In this document: positions 44,675-53,534 of the stretch, piece after piece | How positions within the stretch are numbered: the first letter of the stretch is position 1 | Layout of the letters: the number at the start of each line of letters is the position of its first letter | NCBI RefSeq assembly: GCF_020171785.1 | Contig: NZ_JAIVAE010000010.1 | Location: 124,001-188,000, forward strand | Reading direction: 5' to 3' | Length of the DNA stretch: 64,000 bases | Source of the DNA: Guptibacillus hwajinpoensis | Lineage (GTDB): Bacteria > Bacillota > Bacilli > Bacillales > Guptibacillaceae | The notes under the pieces: generated by a model | Told to the model about the DNA's origin: nothing | The model's input: only the letters and a program-made list of their open reading frames with translations | Database searches by the model: none | Program-made: the position numbers and the translations under genes

Positions 44675-45111
44675 TATTTTTTATAAAGATCTAGCCTTGA
44701 AAATGATACAGCAGACGCAACAATCAACTATATTCCCCAAAGAGGTAATGCAATAAGGGGAGGGGATTTTTCATAGCCAGTAACCCGTTTATCTAAAGCA
44801 TGTATCCATAATTAATACAAAACAAAAAAGCAACCCCTCCTGCATGGCCGTGCAGAAATTGATGGATTACTTTCCTTAAACCCCTTATGAGCCACCGCTT
44901 ACCTTGCGGAGTAGGGGAGTAGCTGACTAAAGTATTGGTGAATAATGAACAATGGCGGTATTATTAATGGTATTCACAGTTAATTCATTTCAATATTAAC
45001 TATTCTCCAACGATAAACCAATCAAAGCTATTTTTTGCTTCCAATTTCGTTCCTCATACTTGCTTCTTAAATTCTTTTCTTCAGTAAAGCTTATCACTGT
45101 GTATAGCCACT
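44675..45111. other. Intergenic region with several inverted repeats
   Basis: 437 bp without a credible gene. ATAAGGGG (about 44755) faces CCCCTTAT (about 44881), and GGAGGGG faces CCCCTCC in the same interval. A minus-strand terminator-like hairpin lies at 44824-44873. A second GC-richer hairpin-prone patch (CCGC...GCGG) lies near 44897-44915. The density of repeats suggests the remains of a mobile element or structured 3' region, but no known element was identified. Confidence 0.4.
44824..44873 (-). terminator. Probable terminator of the defence operon
   Basis: On the minus strand AAAGTAATCC pairs with GGGTTGCTTT (G-U pairs allowed) around an inner TGCACGGCCATGCA hairpin, followed by a T-run. 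The plus strand would have mismatches. It lies about 240 nt after the ATPase gene. Confidence 0.55.
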
Positions 45112-47925
45112 TTAGTTTAATATCTTTTTGATTTTAGGACCTTCCTCAGTGTAACCAGTAATATTATATTGTACAATTCCTCTATTTCTCATTTTAATAG
45201 CTATTAATTGTGCGAAATCTTCATTATGAGTTGATATTATCATATGATTATCACTATAACGAGAATCCATTATAGCTCTAATAACATCAATTAAAGCAAG
45301 AATATTCACATCATCCATACTTTGAATTGGATCATCTAAGAACAATTGTTGCAAGTTACTATAGCGCTGTGTAAGTCCTAATCCCAAAAATATACTCAAG
45401 GCCAGAATATTTAACTGTGCAGCACTAAACATTTGATCTAAATAAAGTTCTATTTTATCGTCCAATTGTGTTTCTCCAGTAAAGTTTGTACCGCGTTCGG
45501 TATTAGTAATATGTAACTTTTTGTGGAATGGATGAGGGTTAATGGTTTCATACACCCAACTTATTATTGGGTGCTTCTCTAAACGTTCTTTTACTATACG
45601 TCTTTGTTTGCCAAGTAATTTACCATGTATATTGTTTATTTTATCGCTATACCCATCTACTGTTTTCTTCTTTTCATTAAGCTTACTAATCTTATTTTCT
45701 AAATTATCATATTCTTCTAAAGTGGATTCATATTCTACAGGAATTCTAAACTTAATTATTTTATTAAATTCCGATAGAAGAACTTCCAAAAAATCATTCT
45801 TCTCATTAACTTCTTTAATTTTTTCTGCTATACCATCTTCAGTATATTCATTAACTTTTTCTTCCTTAAGGATTGTTATTTCATTTTCTATATCTAATAA
45901 ATCAACTGAGTCATTAAACAAATCAATTTTTGAACTGTGTTTTTTAAACCATTCTTCTTTACTTATAATAAATTGTTTTAAAACATCTAGTTTTGACTTC
46001 TTAAATTCTTCTTCAGATTCAAACAAAGCATTAATTGAATCTAATAATTTGTTATATTTTTTCAAGGCATTATCATATTCATTCTGTTGATTTTCCACTA
46101 GATTATCATATACATCAATCTTCTCATTGATTTTATCTTTCACAGATTGAAACAATACAACGAATTTATTTCTAATTTTATCAACCCGATTAGTTATTTG
46201 AAGTATTACTTCTTGCTTTAAAGACTCTTGTAATGATTTAATTTCATCCATGCATTCATTTTCTTTATTTGTTAATTCTTTAATTTCGTCGTTTCCTGAA
46301 GAAGAGGTAGTATCTATTATAGCAACAATTTTATCGGAGACACTCGAATCAGACTCCCAATTATTTATGTTTTTCTCCAAATACTTACCATCTGAAAAAT
46401 CATCATTTAGGCATACTGGACAACTCTTGATATCAGGTTTCTCTTTTATCAGTTTCTTAACCTGTGATAGTGCTTTTTGATACTCCCTATTAAGGGATGA
46501 AACTTCTTCCTTAATTTTTCTTATCTTTTCTAGATCTTCTTTATTCTTTTTGATTTTAAATTGGAGCTCATCATATTTTTTTCTAGTAATTTCAAACCAT
46601 TTAGTATTAATTTCAATGTTTTGTCCATTTTCTTGTGAAAAATGTTTGTATTCTAAAACAAATTCGTCCAAAATGCCTTTTTCCTTTTGAATTTGTATCC
46701 AAAACTCTTCTTTTATTTCTAAGTCTAAATCCTTTATATAGTGCTTTAAAGATAAAAAGGTATCTTTTTTGGTTTGTAGTTTTATTAATATGTCTTCGTG
46801 TTCTTTTAAGATTTTTTCAGATAGTAGTTTTGACTCTTTTATTTCCTCCATTTTTTTTTGAAGATCATTGACATTGTTATCTAAAAGCTTCTTGGCATGA
46901 TTATATTGTTTTATTTTAAATTTAGCTGCATTTAATAACTTAAAAGTCTCTAATTTTCCCTTTAGACGATTAAAGTCAGCTTTTTGCACAACAAAACTTT
47001 CCTTAAGTGTAGTTAACTTTGCTTGTGAAAAAATAACCTCTCGCATAAATGCTACACAATTTTGAATATTAATTTTGTCATTAAAAAAAAGTGAATCAAT
47101 TTCTAATTCTTCCTTATACTCATCTTTTCCTTCGATTAATTCTTTTAATATTATGTAATGTTGATGTAGAGAGTTTATATACTCTTCAATGCTATTAAAT
47201 CCAAGGTTGCTGATGAATTTTTCAATATTATTTTGAGTATCTATATAGTCATCAATTTTAGTTTTTAATTGATTACTTTTTTTAGAAATGGTTTTTCCAT
47301 TGATATATTTTTGAACATCAAGATATAGCGAATTTAACTCCTCTTCTTGTAATAATTGCATAAAAATTTCTCTTCTTTGGGAAGGAGAATTATGCCTTAA
47401 GAAGTCAGAAATACTTTCCTGACCTAACATATGGGTATGAAAAAAAACTCCTATGTTTTTTGCTGTAGATATAAATTCTTGCAATATCTTTTTATTATTA
47501 ACCTCACTTAATTCATCGCGTCCCATTGTAACAGTAGATTTATATAAGGTATCTTTATCTGTAGTTTGTAAGACATTACTCCTGCTTCTTCTGATAATTT
47601 TCAAGCCATCGCTAAAAATTAATTCAACATATATTTCTCTATCTGAAGAGTTCCCTTCTATGGGATGATAAAACTTTAAATAATGGCTTTTTTTGAGCTC
47701 ATTTACCTGATATGTTTTATCTTTATAGATTTTTTTTAACCTATACACACTATCTGTAAGACACCATTCAATGGCTTCATAAAAAGAAGTCTTTCCAAAA
47801 CCATTGTACCCTTTAAAGATTACCAATGGAGCATCTAAACCATCATAGACATAACATCTATCTTCTCTTTCTGTATTTTCTCCGTAACCTCTAAAATTTT
47901 TAATTTTAACACATGAAAGATACAT
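45112..47925 (-). CDS. SMC/Rad50-like ATPase of a Lamassu/ABC-three-component defence system
   Basis: A 937-residue P-loop ATPase. Walker A is GYNGFGKTS (residues 39-47). Long charged coiled coils run from about 190 to 790, interrupted by a zinc-hook-like C502-PVC505. The ABC signature region FSAAQLNILALS is near 832, Walker B with D-loop is LFLDDPIQSMDD (about 862-873), and the switch His lies in ISTHNED near 898. This is the architecture of LmuB/DdmC-type SMC proteins, which sense foreign DNA ends or structures and licence a nuclease. AAAGGAGG sits at the end of the middle-component gene; the two genes are separated by 1 nt, so expression is coupled. Confidence 0.85.
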   Translation of the reverse strand: MYLSCVKIKNFRGYGENTEREDRCYVYDGLDAPLVIFKGYNGFGKTSFYEAIEWCLTDSVYRLKKIYKDKTYQVNELKKSHYLKFYHPIEGNSSDREIYVELIFSDGLKIIRRSRSNVLQTTDKDTLYKSTVTMGRDELSEVNNKKILQEFISTAKNIGVFFHTHMLGQESISDFLRHNSPSQRREIFMQLLQEEELNSLYLDVQKYINGKTISKKSNQLKTKIDDYIDTQNNIEKFISNLGFNSIEEYINSLHQHYIILKELIEGKDEYKEELEIDSLFFNDKINIQNCVAFMREVIFSQAKLTTLKESFVVQKADFNRLKGKLETFKLLNAAKFKIKQYNHAKKLLDNNVNDLQKKMEEIKESKLLSEKILKEHEDILIKLQTKKDTFLSLKHYIKDLDLEIKEEFWIQIQKEKGILDEFVLEYKHFSQENGQNIEINTKWFEITRKKYDELQFKIKKNKEDLEKIRKIKEEVSSLNREYQKALSQVKKLIKEKPDIKSCPVCLNDDFSDGKYLEKNINNWESDSSVSDKIVAIIDTTSSSGNDEIKELTNKENECMDEIKSLQESLKQEVILQITNRVDKIRNKFVVLFQSVKDKINEKIDVYDNLVENQQNEYDNALKKYNKLLDSINALFESEEEFKKSKLDVLKQFIISKEEWFKKHSSKIDLFNDSVDLLDIENEITILKEEKVNEYTEDGIAEKIKEVNEKNDFLEVLLSEFNKIIKFRIPVEYESTLEEYDNLENKISKLNEKKKTVDGYSDKINNIHGKLLGKQRRIVKERLEKHPIISWVYETINPHPFHKKLHITNTERGTNFTGETQLDDKIELYLDQMFSAAQLNILALSIFLGLGLTQRYSNLQQLFLDDPIQSMDDVNILALIDVIRAIMDSRYSDNHMIISTHNEDFAQLIAIKMRNRGIVQYNITGYTEEGPKIKKILN

Positions 47926-47926
47926 A

Positions 47927-48457
47927 CTAATCCTCCTTTATCACAGTATCAATTTCCTTTATTAAATCCTTAATAGACTCGTAGTCAAGAGATTCTTCAT
48001 CATCCTCGTTTTCCATCGTAGTAAATGTATTTAATATTCTTTCAGGAAAAATTAAGTGATTAAACTTATCTTTCAATTCATCAAGATGTTCATATTGGAT
48101 AATAATTTTCCTAGCAATAAATCTATCTCTTTCATATTCTGAAATACTCGCAGATTTAAATACTTTATCTTCTGATTCAACCTTATGTATGCCAATAACA
48201 TACAAATCCCAAAGAAACTTAGACATTGGAATTTTTTCATTATGTACAAGATCTCTATTACTTTTATTATTAATTTGTTCCATTAATTTTTTTCGGAGTC
48301 CTGGCAAACGGTTAATAACTGTGTCAATATCTTTTAATTTGTTTATTGAACATATTATAAGAATCTTATCTTTATCTAAATTACAAATTCTACAATTTGG
48401 TAATTCCTGAAAATTAATACCGTTTGATAACCCCAAGCTTTTTATTAAATCATCCAC
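47927..48457 (-). CDS. Middle component of the three-gene defence system (LmuC/DdmB-like)
   Basis: A 176-residue soluble, mostly helical protein between the nuclease and ATPase genes (3-nt and 1-nt gaps). SEYERDRFIARKIII and the acidic tail EDDEESLDYESIKDLIKEID stand out. It has no known catalytic motif. Position and size match the middle component of ABC-three-component systems, which bridges effector and ATPase. The start is GTG with AAAGGAAAA upstream. Assignment is mainly by context. Confidence 0.65.
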   Translation of the reverse strand: MDDLIKSLGLSNGINFQELPNCRICNLDKDKILIICSINKLKDIDTVINRLPGLRKKLMEQINNKSNRDLVHNEKIPMSKFLWDLYVIGIHKVESEDKVFKSASISEYERDRFIARKIIIQYEHLDELKDKFNHLIFPERILNTFTTMENEDDEESLDYESIKDLIKEIDTVIKED

Positions 48458-48460
48458 AAT

Positions 48461-49975
48461 TTATTTTCCTTTCTTGAAGTTATTTGCAAATTGGCATTCA
48501 TCGTCGTGAGTATTAAGCTTTAAACACGAAGTACATTTGTAATCAAAAGATTGAAATAAACCTTGTTGAGCTAACCCTCCATAGGGTCTAGCTATATCTA
48601 GTACAATATCTTCTTCAATTGCTTTTTTATCATATTTACAAATTTCACAAGCATTCTCGAAGATTATTGTTTCATCCCCCATAGCTTTAAGATATTCTTG
48701 CTCCTTAAGGCTATGTTCAATAAAAGAGGTAATTAAAGTCTCTTCATCCTCTCTGTCGCTAGAGGAAGGTGTAGTCCTCAAAGAAAACTGTTGATACTCA
48801 GAGAAGCCGATATTGTTTATACCTTCTAATTTTTTTAGATTTACATCACCAAGACTAATTTCTGCCATAGATGATATTTCAGCCATTGCTTTAAAAAGAT
48901 CTAAAATGTTCAAGGTATAAGTGTGTTCAGCACTCATTATGAATCTGTTATTAATTTTTTTTTCACCATGCAAGCGAATGTCCTCAATCCACTGTTCTGT
49001 ACAAACACCTAATACCAATAAAATATGTTCTAATTGGCTTGAAAATCCACTTTTTTTTAATTTTCTTTCATATTTAATTAATTCCTCTTCGATTTCTTTC
49101 ATTGTCTTGACAAGTGAATCACTTTCAAACAAGGCACTTACTGATTCTTCATGGTCACTAACAATGTCTTCTAGGTCATTAACATAGAGCACATGATTAT
49201 TGGAACTTGCAGTGGTATTTAAAAATGCATTCATAATCAAATACCTAATACTTGAATACTGACTGTTTCCAGGGAACAATTCCTCTAACGATTTCTCTAT
49301 TGTATTATTTAATTGAATAATACTATCATATTTTTCAACTTTTTCTTCCGGCAGTTCAAAGCTCACTTGTTTAATAAAGTCAAAGATTTCTTCATCCTTC
49401 ATAAGAACCTCATTCGGAATGTATAAATCATACTCCTCTAAATTTTCATGTAACTGCTTTATCAAGGCACTTTTATATTTTGGCTTTTTAATATGAGGAT
49501 GATTTTTTTGATAAGTCTCTTTAAATGTTTTATATTTCTCCGAGAAGGCATCCTTTCCTATATACTCATAGACTAAACAATCCTTCACATAATTGATGAA
49601 ATCCGTCCGACAAGAAAATTCTTGGTTATTCCAGTCATTAAAAAATTTTTTATCTGAATTAGAGATAGGGACATTAGAGTTTATTACAAATGTTCCATTT
49701 AAACTATTTGAATCTCTATGAGTATGATAAAAATTATATATAGTATGGCGAATAGCTTCACTATAGCGTGTAAAATAATTTTGCTTATAAAATTTTGCCT
49801 CTATATATCTATCGTTACCTTTATTAACTCTAATATCAGCACCATATTCAACCCCAACATAACCTTTCGGATAATGTTTAGACATGGTTACAAGTTCTTT
49901 GCATGCAATTAAAAGTTGAAAGTAAAACCCCGCAATAGAATGTTTAACATCAGTAGATCTTCTATCATTACTCAT
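48461..49975 (-). CDS. Cap4-like nuclease effector of the three-gene defence system (LmuA/DdmA-like)
   Basis: A 504-residue protein. The N-terminus has a PD-(D/E)xK-type nuclease core: GFYFQ (16-20), E43, D47 and E59-A-K61 (VEYGADIRV, then YIEAKFY), as in Cap4/DUF4297 dsDNA endonucleases. The middle part is helical and lacks recognised domains. The C-terminus carries Cys pairs C443-x2-C446 and C481-x2-C484 plus H490 and C494, likely a zinc ribbon. AAGGAAG precedes the ATG. It is the first gene of the operon nuclease-middle-SMC, the DdmABC/Lamassu order. Nuclease activity is inferred from motif spacing, not proven. Confidence 0.75.
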   Translation of the reverse strand: MSNDRRSTDVKHSIAGFYFQLLIACKELVTMSKHYPKGYVGVEYGADIRVNKGNDRYIEAKFYKQNYFTRYSEAIRHTIYNFYHTHRDSNSLNGTFVINSNVPISNSDKKFFNDWNNQEFSCRTDFINYVKDCLVYEYIGKDAFSEKYKTFKETYQKNHPHIKKPKYKSALIKQLHENLEEYDLYIPNEVLMKDEEIFDFIKQVSFELPEEKVEKYDSIIQLNNTIEKSLEELFPGNSQYSSIRYLIMNAFLNTTASSNNHVLYVNDLEDIVSDHEESVSALFESDSLVKTMKEIEEELIKYERKLKKSGFSSQLEHILLVLGVCTEQWIEDIRLHGEKKINNRFIMSAEHTYTLNILDLFKAMAEISSMAEISLGDVNLKKLEGINNIGFSEYQQFSLRTTPSSSDREDEETLITSFIEHSLKEQEYLKAMGDETIIFENACEICKYDKKAIEEDIVLDIARPYGGLAQQGLFQSFDYKCTSCLKLNTHDDECQFANNFKKGK

Positions 49976-50115
49976 TAAATATCGCTTCCTTCAAGTTAAT
50001 TAACAAGATTATGTTAAACTTTAAACCTTGTGGTATAAGTCGCTACTATCCAAAAAATGATTAGAATAAATAACATTAGAAAATATAGAAAGTCCACCCA
50101 ATTTTATTGAATAGT

Positions 50116-50139
50116 TAGTATTTTAAATTTAGAATACTA
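50116..50139. repeat. Short palindrome upstream of the defence operon
   Basis: TAGTATT and AATACTA flank a 10-nt AT spacer about 140 bp upstream of the nuclease gene. It could be an operator or a minor hairpin; no function assigned. Confidence 0.35.
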
Positions 50140-50234
50140 TATATATACAAAATTATACATTAAATAAAGAAATTGGTCATCGATTGATTTCTTACTCCCA
50201 TACAATACATTTTTTAGTACAAGATTAAATCATC

Positions 50235-50540
50235 ATGGGTGAAGGTTATATGAACAAAATTTCGGACTATTCGCTTGACTATATCGAACTGAATCAGAAA
50301 ACAGTTAATGCTTCTAGGTTATGGCACACTGACAATGTGATCTTTAAAGAAGAACTGTCAGAATATCGATAGTTAACGGATATCAAAATAAAGACGATAC
50401 AGCTCAACCAGGTTCAACTGGAGGAAAAATCGCAGGGATGCGAGAGTGAAAACTATGCTGTTCATATCGGTAAAAGACTGAATGATGTATTAACAATGAA
50501 AGAACTGACACCTAAAATCCTTCACTCCCTCTTTGAGTAA
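50235..50540 (+). pseudogene. Relic of a recombinase C-terminus (probable serine recombinase)
   Basis: One frame runs 101 codons from ATG 50235 to TAA 50540, broken once by TAG at 50370-50372. Before the stop it reads MGEGYMNKISDYSLDYIELN and onward; after it LTDIKIKTIQLNQVQLEE, then GKRLNDVLTMKELTPKILHS and LFE. The coiled-coil followed by an L-T-P-x-x-L-H-x-L ending is like the C-termini of large serine recombinases. The catalytic N-terminus is absent. It lies between the defence operon and rlmCD and marks past mobility. Confidence 0.5.
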
Positions 50541-50610
50541 ATAACCTGCAACCAAGATGGCAGTGTTAATATCCAATATTGCTTTGTTAATCCGCTCCAA
50601 GAAATATAAA

Positions 50611-50643
50611 AAAGGCAACACCCTGAGGGTTAGTTGCCTTTTC
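50611..50643 (-). terminator. Terminator of rlmCD
   Basis: On the minus strand AAAGGCAAC...GTTGCCTTT, with an inner ACCCT/GGGT pairing, followed by six T. The left arm contains the last two codons and the stop of rlmCD. Confidence 0.8.
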
Positions 50644-52009
50644 TTCTAATGAGTTGCGAGACACACTCCACGTGCGTCGTATGCGGGAACATATCAACCG
50701 GCTGAACTTCCTTCGTTTCAAACCCACCATCTTCTAGGATTCGTAGGTCCCGAGCTAGCGTTGCCGGGTTACATGACACATAAACAACTTTCTCTGGCTT
50801 CATATCGATAATCGTTTGAAGGAGCGCTTCGTCACAGCCTTTTCGTGGTGGATCAACGACGATCACGTCAGGCTTGATGCCCTGCTCTTTCCAGGCTGGA
50901 ATGACGTTTTCTGCTTCACCAACCGCAAACTCTGCGTTTGTGATGCCGTTTAGCTCGGCATTGCGCTTCGCATCTTCTATCGCTTCGGGTACGATTTCCA
51001 CACCGTACACCTGCTTCGCTTTTTGCGCGAGGAAAAGAGAGATCGTTCCGATACCGCAATAAGCGTCGATGACCGTTTCGTTCCCAGTCAGTCCAGCGTA
51101 TTCAAGCGCCTGATCGTAAAGCACCTTTGTTTGATCTGGATTTACTTGATAAAACGAGCGAGCTGAGATGGCGAATTTAATGTCGCCGATCGTATCGTAA
51201 ATGTATGGTGATCCCCATAGGACGCGTGTTTCGTCACCGAAAATCACGTTCGTGCGCTTTGGATTCACGTTCTGAACGATTGATTTCACTTTCGGTAGTT
51301 GCTCAGTGATGTCTTTGATGATGTTTTTGCGATTTGGTAAATCTTTGTTTTTCGTTACGATGACGACCATGATGTCGTCCGTTTGCTTCCCGTATTTTGC
51401 AACGACATGTCTGAGCGTTCCACGATGAGAGCGTTCGTCGTACGCACGGATGCCGTACTTTTCTGCGATCTCTTTCACAACGCGTAGAACTTCATCGTTT
51501 TCCTGCTCCTGAATGAGGCACTGGTCCATGTCGATAATCTGGTGACTCCGCTGCTGGTAGAAGCCAGCGACGATCTTACCATTCTGTTCGCCAACTGGTA
51601 CCTGCGCTTTGTTGCGATAGCGCCACGGGTCTTCCATACCAAGCACAGGGTGAACGGGTATATCAATCTTCGCAATCCGCTCCATTACGTCCTGAACTTG
51701 CTTGTGCTTGAATCTTAGCTGACTATCATACGTAATATGCTGGGTCTGACAACCGCCGCATTGATAGAAAATCGGGCATGGTGGTGTATTGCGGTCTTCG
51801 CTCTCCACTTTCACATCAAGCAGCTTACCGAAGCCGTAACCTTTCTTCGTTTTGATTACTTTTACGTTCGCGGTTTCGCCTGGAATGCCATACGGGACGA
51901 AAAGCGTGTACCCATCTATTTTCGCAACGCCTGCCCCGTCATGGGAAAGGTCTCTAAACTCTACTTCGACAACGTCATTCTTTTTTACAGGTACTTCTTG
52001 ATTACTCAT
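50630..52009 (-). CDS. rlmCD: 23S rRNA (uracil-C5)-methyltransferase
   Basis: A 459-residue SAM-dependent RNA methyltransferase of the TrmA/RumA family. Residues about 5-68 are a TRAM domain, C78, C84, C87 and C164 form the 4Fe-4S site, [12 protein letters not shown] is the SAM motif, and C413 in [12 protein letters not shown] is the nucleophile. In Bacillus this enzyme (YefA) methylates U747 and U1939. It sits downstream of dgkB/gatCAB as in B. subtilis. AAAGGACGG precedes the ATG. Confidence 0.92.
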   Translation of the reverse strand: MSNQEVPVKKNDVVEVEFRDLSHDGAGVAKIDGYTLFVPYGIPGETANVKVIKTKKGYGFGKLLDVKVESEDRNTPPCPIFYQCGGCQTQHITYDSQLRFKHKQVQDVMERIAKIDIPVHPVLGMEDPWRYRNKAQVPVGEQNGKIVAGFYQQRSHQIIDMDQCLIQEQENDEVLRVVKEIAEKYGIRAYDERSHRGTLRHVVAKYGKQTDDIMVVIVTKNKDLPNRKNIIKDITEQLPKVKSIVQNVNPKRTNVIFGDETRVLWGSPYIYDTIGDIKFAISARSFYQVNPDQTKVLYDQALEYAGLTGNETVIDAYCGIGTISLFLAQKAKQVYGVEIVPEAIEDAKRNAELNGITNAEFAVGEAENVIPAWKEQGIKPDVIVVDPPRKGCDEALLQTIIDMKPEKVVYVSCNPATLARDLRILEDGGFETKEVQPVDMFPHTTHVECVSQLIRRKGN

Positions 52010-52124
52010 TAGGTTTCCGTCCTTTTCCGGTCAATTTCATGTACAAAAATTGTACCACAGTGTGGCGAGATCGCGAAATGGAAGAGCGCGGTGCTTTTTG
52101 CATGGGAGGCGAGATCGATTTCGT

Positions 52125-52224
52125 GGTATATTGGCCAAAATAGAAAGATATTGGCTAAACTCACGATATATTGGCCAAATCTGAAATATATTAGCCAAAA
52201 TCAATAGTTATTGGCCAAACCCGA
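52125..52224. repeat. Five direct repeats with exact 20-bp period (TTGGCCAA core)
   Basis: The core TTGGC(C)AAA begins at 52131, 52151, 52171, 52191 and 52211, each 20 bp apart, within a loose unit RTATATTGGCCAAAN6. Copies 2 and 4 carry one change in the core (TTGGCTAA, TTAGCCAA). Each core is itself palindromic. The two-helical-turn spacing places all copies on one DNA face. Confidence 0.85.
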
Positions 52225-52268
52225 ATGCCCGTCCTGTTTCCAACGCTCTCCCCCATGAACATCAGAAA

Positions 52269-52293
52269 AAGCCAGAGCTCATCGCCTCTGACT
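52269..52293 (-). terminator. Terminator of dgkB
   Basis: On the minus strand AGTCAGAG and CTCTGGCT form an 8-bp stem (one G-U) followed by five T residues. Confidence 0.7.
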
Positions 52294-52307
52294 TCTCTCC
52301 TTCATTT

Positions 52308-53255
52308 CTACTCACCTGAAATGGCGCGCTTGTGCGCGGCTTCTTCTTCATTTGTATGTTTCTCGCTCGTTTCTTTCGGCACGATCATCGTAATATGACG
52401 ATATAAGTTCGTAAACTCAGCTGGAAGCGGGCCACCGTACTCGCCGTCCAGGTTCAGCTGCATTTTATCAACGGATTCGACTTTAATGTGACTTGCTTTC
52501 TTATAAACAACATTTGGATCATTGATATGATCACCGCGAAGTGCACTGCTTGCAATGCGGATGAATTCTGCGATGTTCGTCTTCTTTAAAATCATTAGAT
52601 CGAACAGGCCATCATTCAATGATGCATGGGGTGCTAGCTTCTCAAATCCACCGATGGAGTTTGAGTTCGAGACAAGGAAAAGCATAATTTCACCTTCAAA
52701 AAGCTTACCGTCGTATTCAATTCTCGTTCTTGCAGGGCGAATCGATGGAAGCATCTCAATGCCTTTCATATAGTAAGCTAGCTGGCCAAGCATGGTTTTC
52801 AGCTTACTAGGTACTTCATATGTTAATTCAGTCAGGCGACCGCCCCCTGCGATGTTGATAAAGTAATGCTCGTTCACTCGACCGATATCAATTGGCATTT
52901 CAAGACCATTGCACAGAACGTCCATCGCCCCTTCAATGGTACGCGGAACGCCAATAGCTCGCGCAAAATCGTTGGTTGTACCAACTGGAATAATCCCCAT
53001 TTTCGGTCGATATGACTGTTCCGCAATACCATTGATCACTTCATAAATCGTCCCATCTCCACCTGCCGCAATGACAAGATCAAAGCGTCGCTCGACGGCA
53101 ATGCGCGCTGCTTCCGTTGCATCGCCTTCACAAGTGGTTGCATGGGCAGAGGTCTCGTACCCATTTTTTTCAAGGCGTTCGAGGATATATGGTAGTGACC
53201 TCTTCACTTGTTCTCTTCCGGACGTTGGATTATAGATTAGTCTTGCACGTTTCAT
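52308..53255 (-). CDS. dgkB: Diacylglycerol kinase (lipid kinase)
   Basis: A 315-residue soluble lipid kinase. GGDGT (residues 65-69) and PVGTTNDFARAIG are the nucleotide-binding motifs of the diacylglycerol/sphingosine kinase family; NLDGEYGG lies near residue 277. It phosphorylates diacylglycerol to phosphatidic acid, recycling lipid from lipoteichoic acid synthesis. The C-terminal tail beyond about residue 295 is charged. It sits between gatB and rlmCD as in B. subtilis (YerQ). Confidence 0.93.
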   Translation of the reverse strand: MKRARLIYNPTSGREQVKRSLPYILERLEKNGYETSAHATTCEGDATEAARIAVERRFDLVIAAGGDGTIYEVINGIAEQSYRPKMGIIPVGTTNDFARAIGVPRTIEGAMDVLCNGLEMPIDIGRVNEHYFINIAGGGRLTELTYEVPSKLKTMLGQLAYYMKGIEMLPSIRPARTRIEYDGKLFEGEIMLFLVSNSNSIGGFEKLAPHASLNDGLFDLMILKKTNIAEFIRIASSALRGDHINDPNVVYKKASHIKVESVDKMQLNLDGEYGGPLPAEFTNLYRHITMIVPKETSEKHTNEEEAAHKRAISGE

Positions 53256-53502
53256 CCTTCATCATCCTATCTTAATTCTTCATGCAGAATGTTTATATTT
53301 GTTCAATCTTCAACCGAATCAAAGCACGCGGCAATATCCACGTTACTTATTTATATGATAGTCGCAAACAAAAAACGCCCACAATCTCGTGACCGTTTTC
53401 TTCCGCTTAACCTTCTGTTCTGATTATAGGCTTTTCCCTAAAAAAAAGCAAAGCCGAAAATACGTGAATTAGGTGACCGTACTCAAACTCCTCTTTAGAC
53501 AT

Positions 53503-53528
53503 AAAAAACCCTCCACGTGGGAGGGTTT
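53503..53528 (-). terminator. Terminator of gatCAB
   Basis: AAACCCTCC-CACG-TGGAGGGTTT on the minus strand, followed by six T, 7 nt after the gatB stop. Confidence 0.85.
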
Positions 53529-53534
53529 CGTTAT

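Larger units (their letters stand above)
52010..52307. other. Intergenic region with a 20-bp-period repeat array
   Basis: 298 bp between rlmCD and dgkB. It holds the repeat array at 52125-52224 and the dgkB terminator at 52269-52293. No coding potential was recognised. Confidence 0.6.

Noticed and set aside
45542-46090. 182-codon plus-strand frame antisense to the SMC-like ATPase
   Set aside because: A Ser/Phe/Leu-rich mirror of an AT-rich coiled-coil gene; no ribosome site, and the ATPase frame is clearly real.
45112-47925. SbcC/RecN housekeeping repair ATPase
   Set aside because: No sbcD partner is present, and the gene is coupled to a nuclease-like and a middle-component gene in an AT-rich island, which fits a defence system better.
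52125-52224. CRISPR array
   Set aside because: The repeats are only 8-14 bp with 6-bp variable spacers, far too short for CRISPR, and there are no cas genes in the window.
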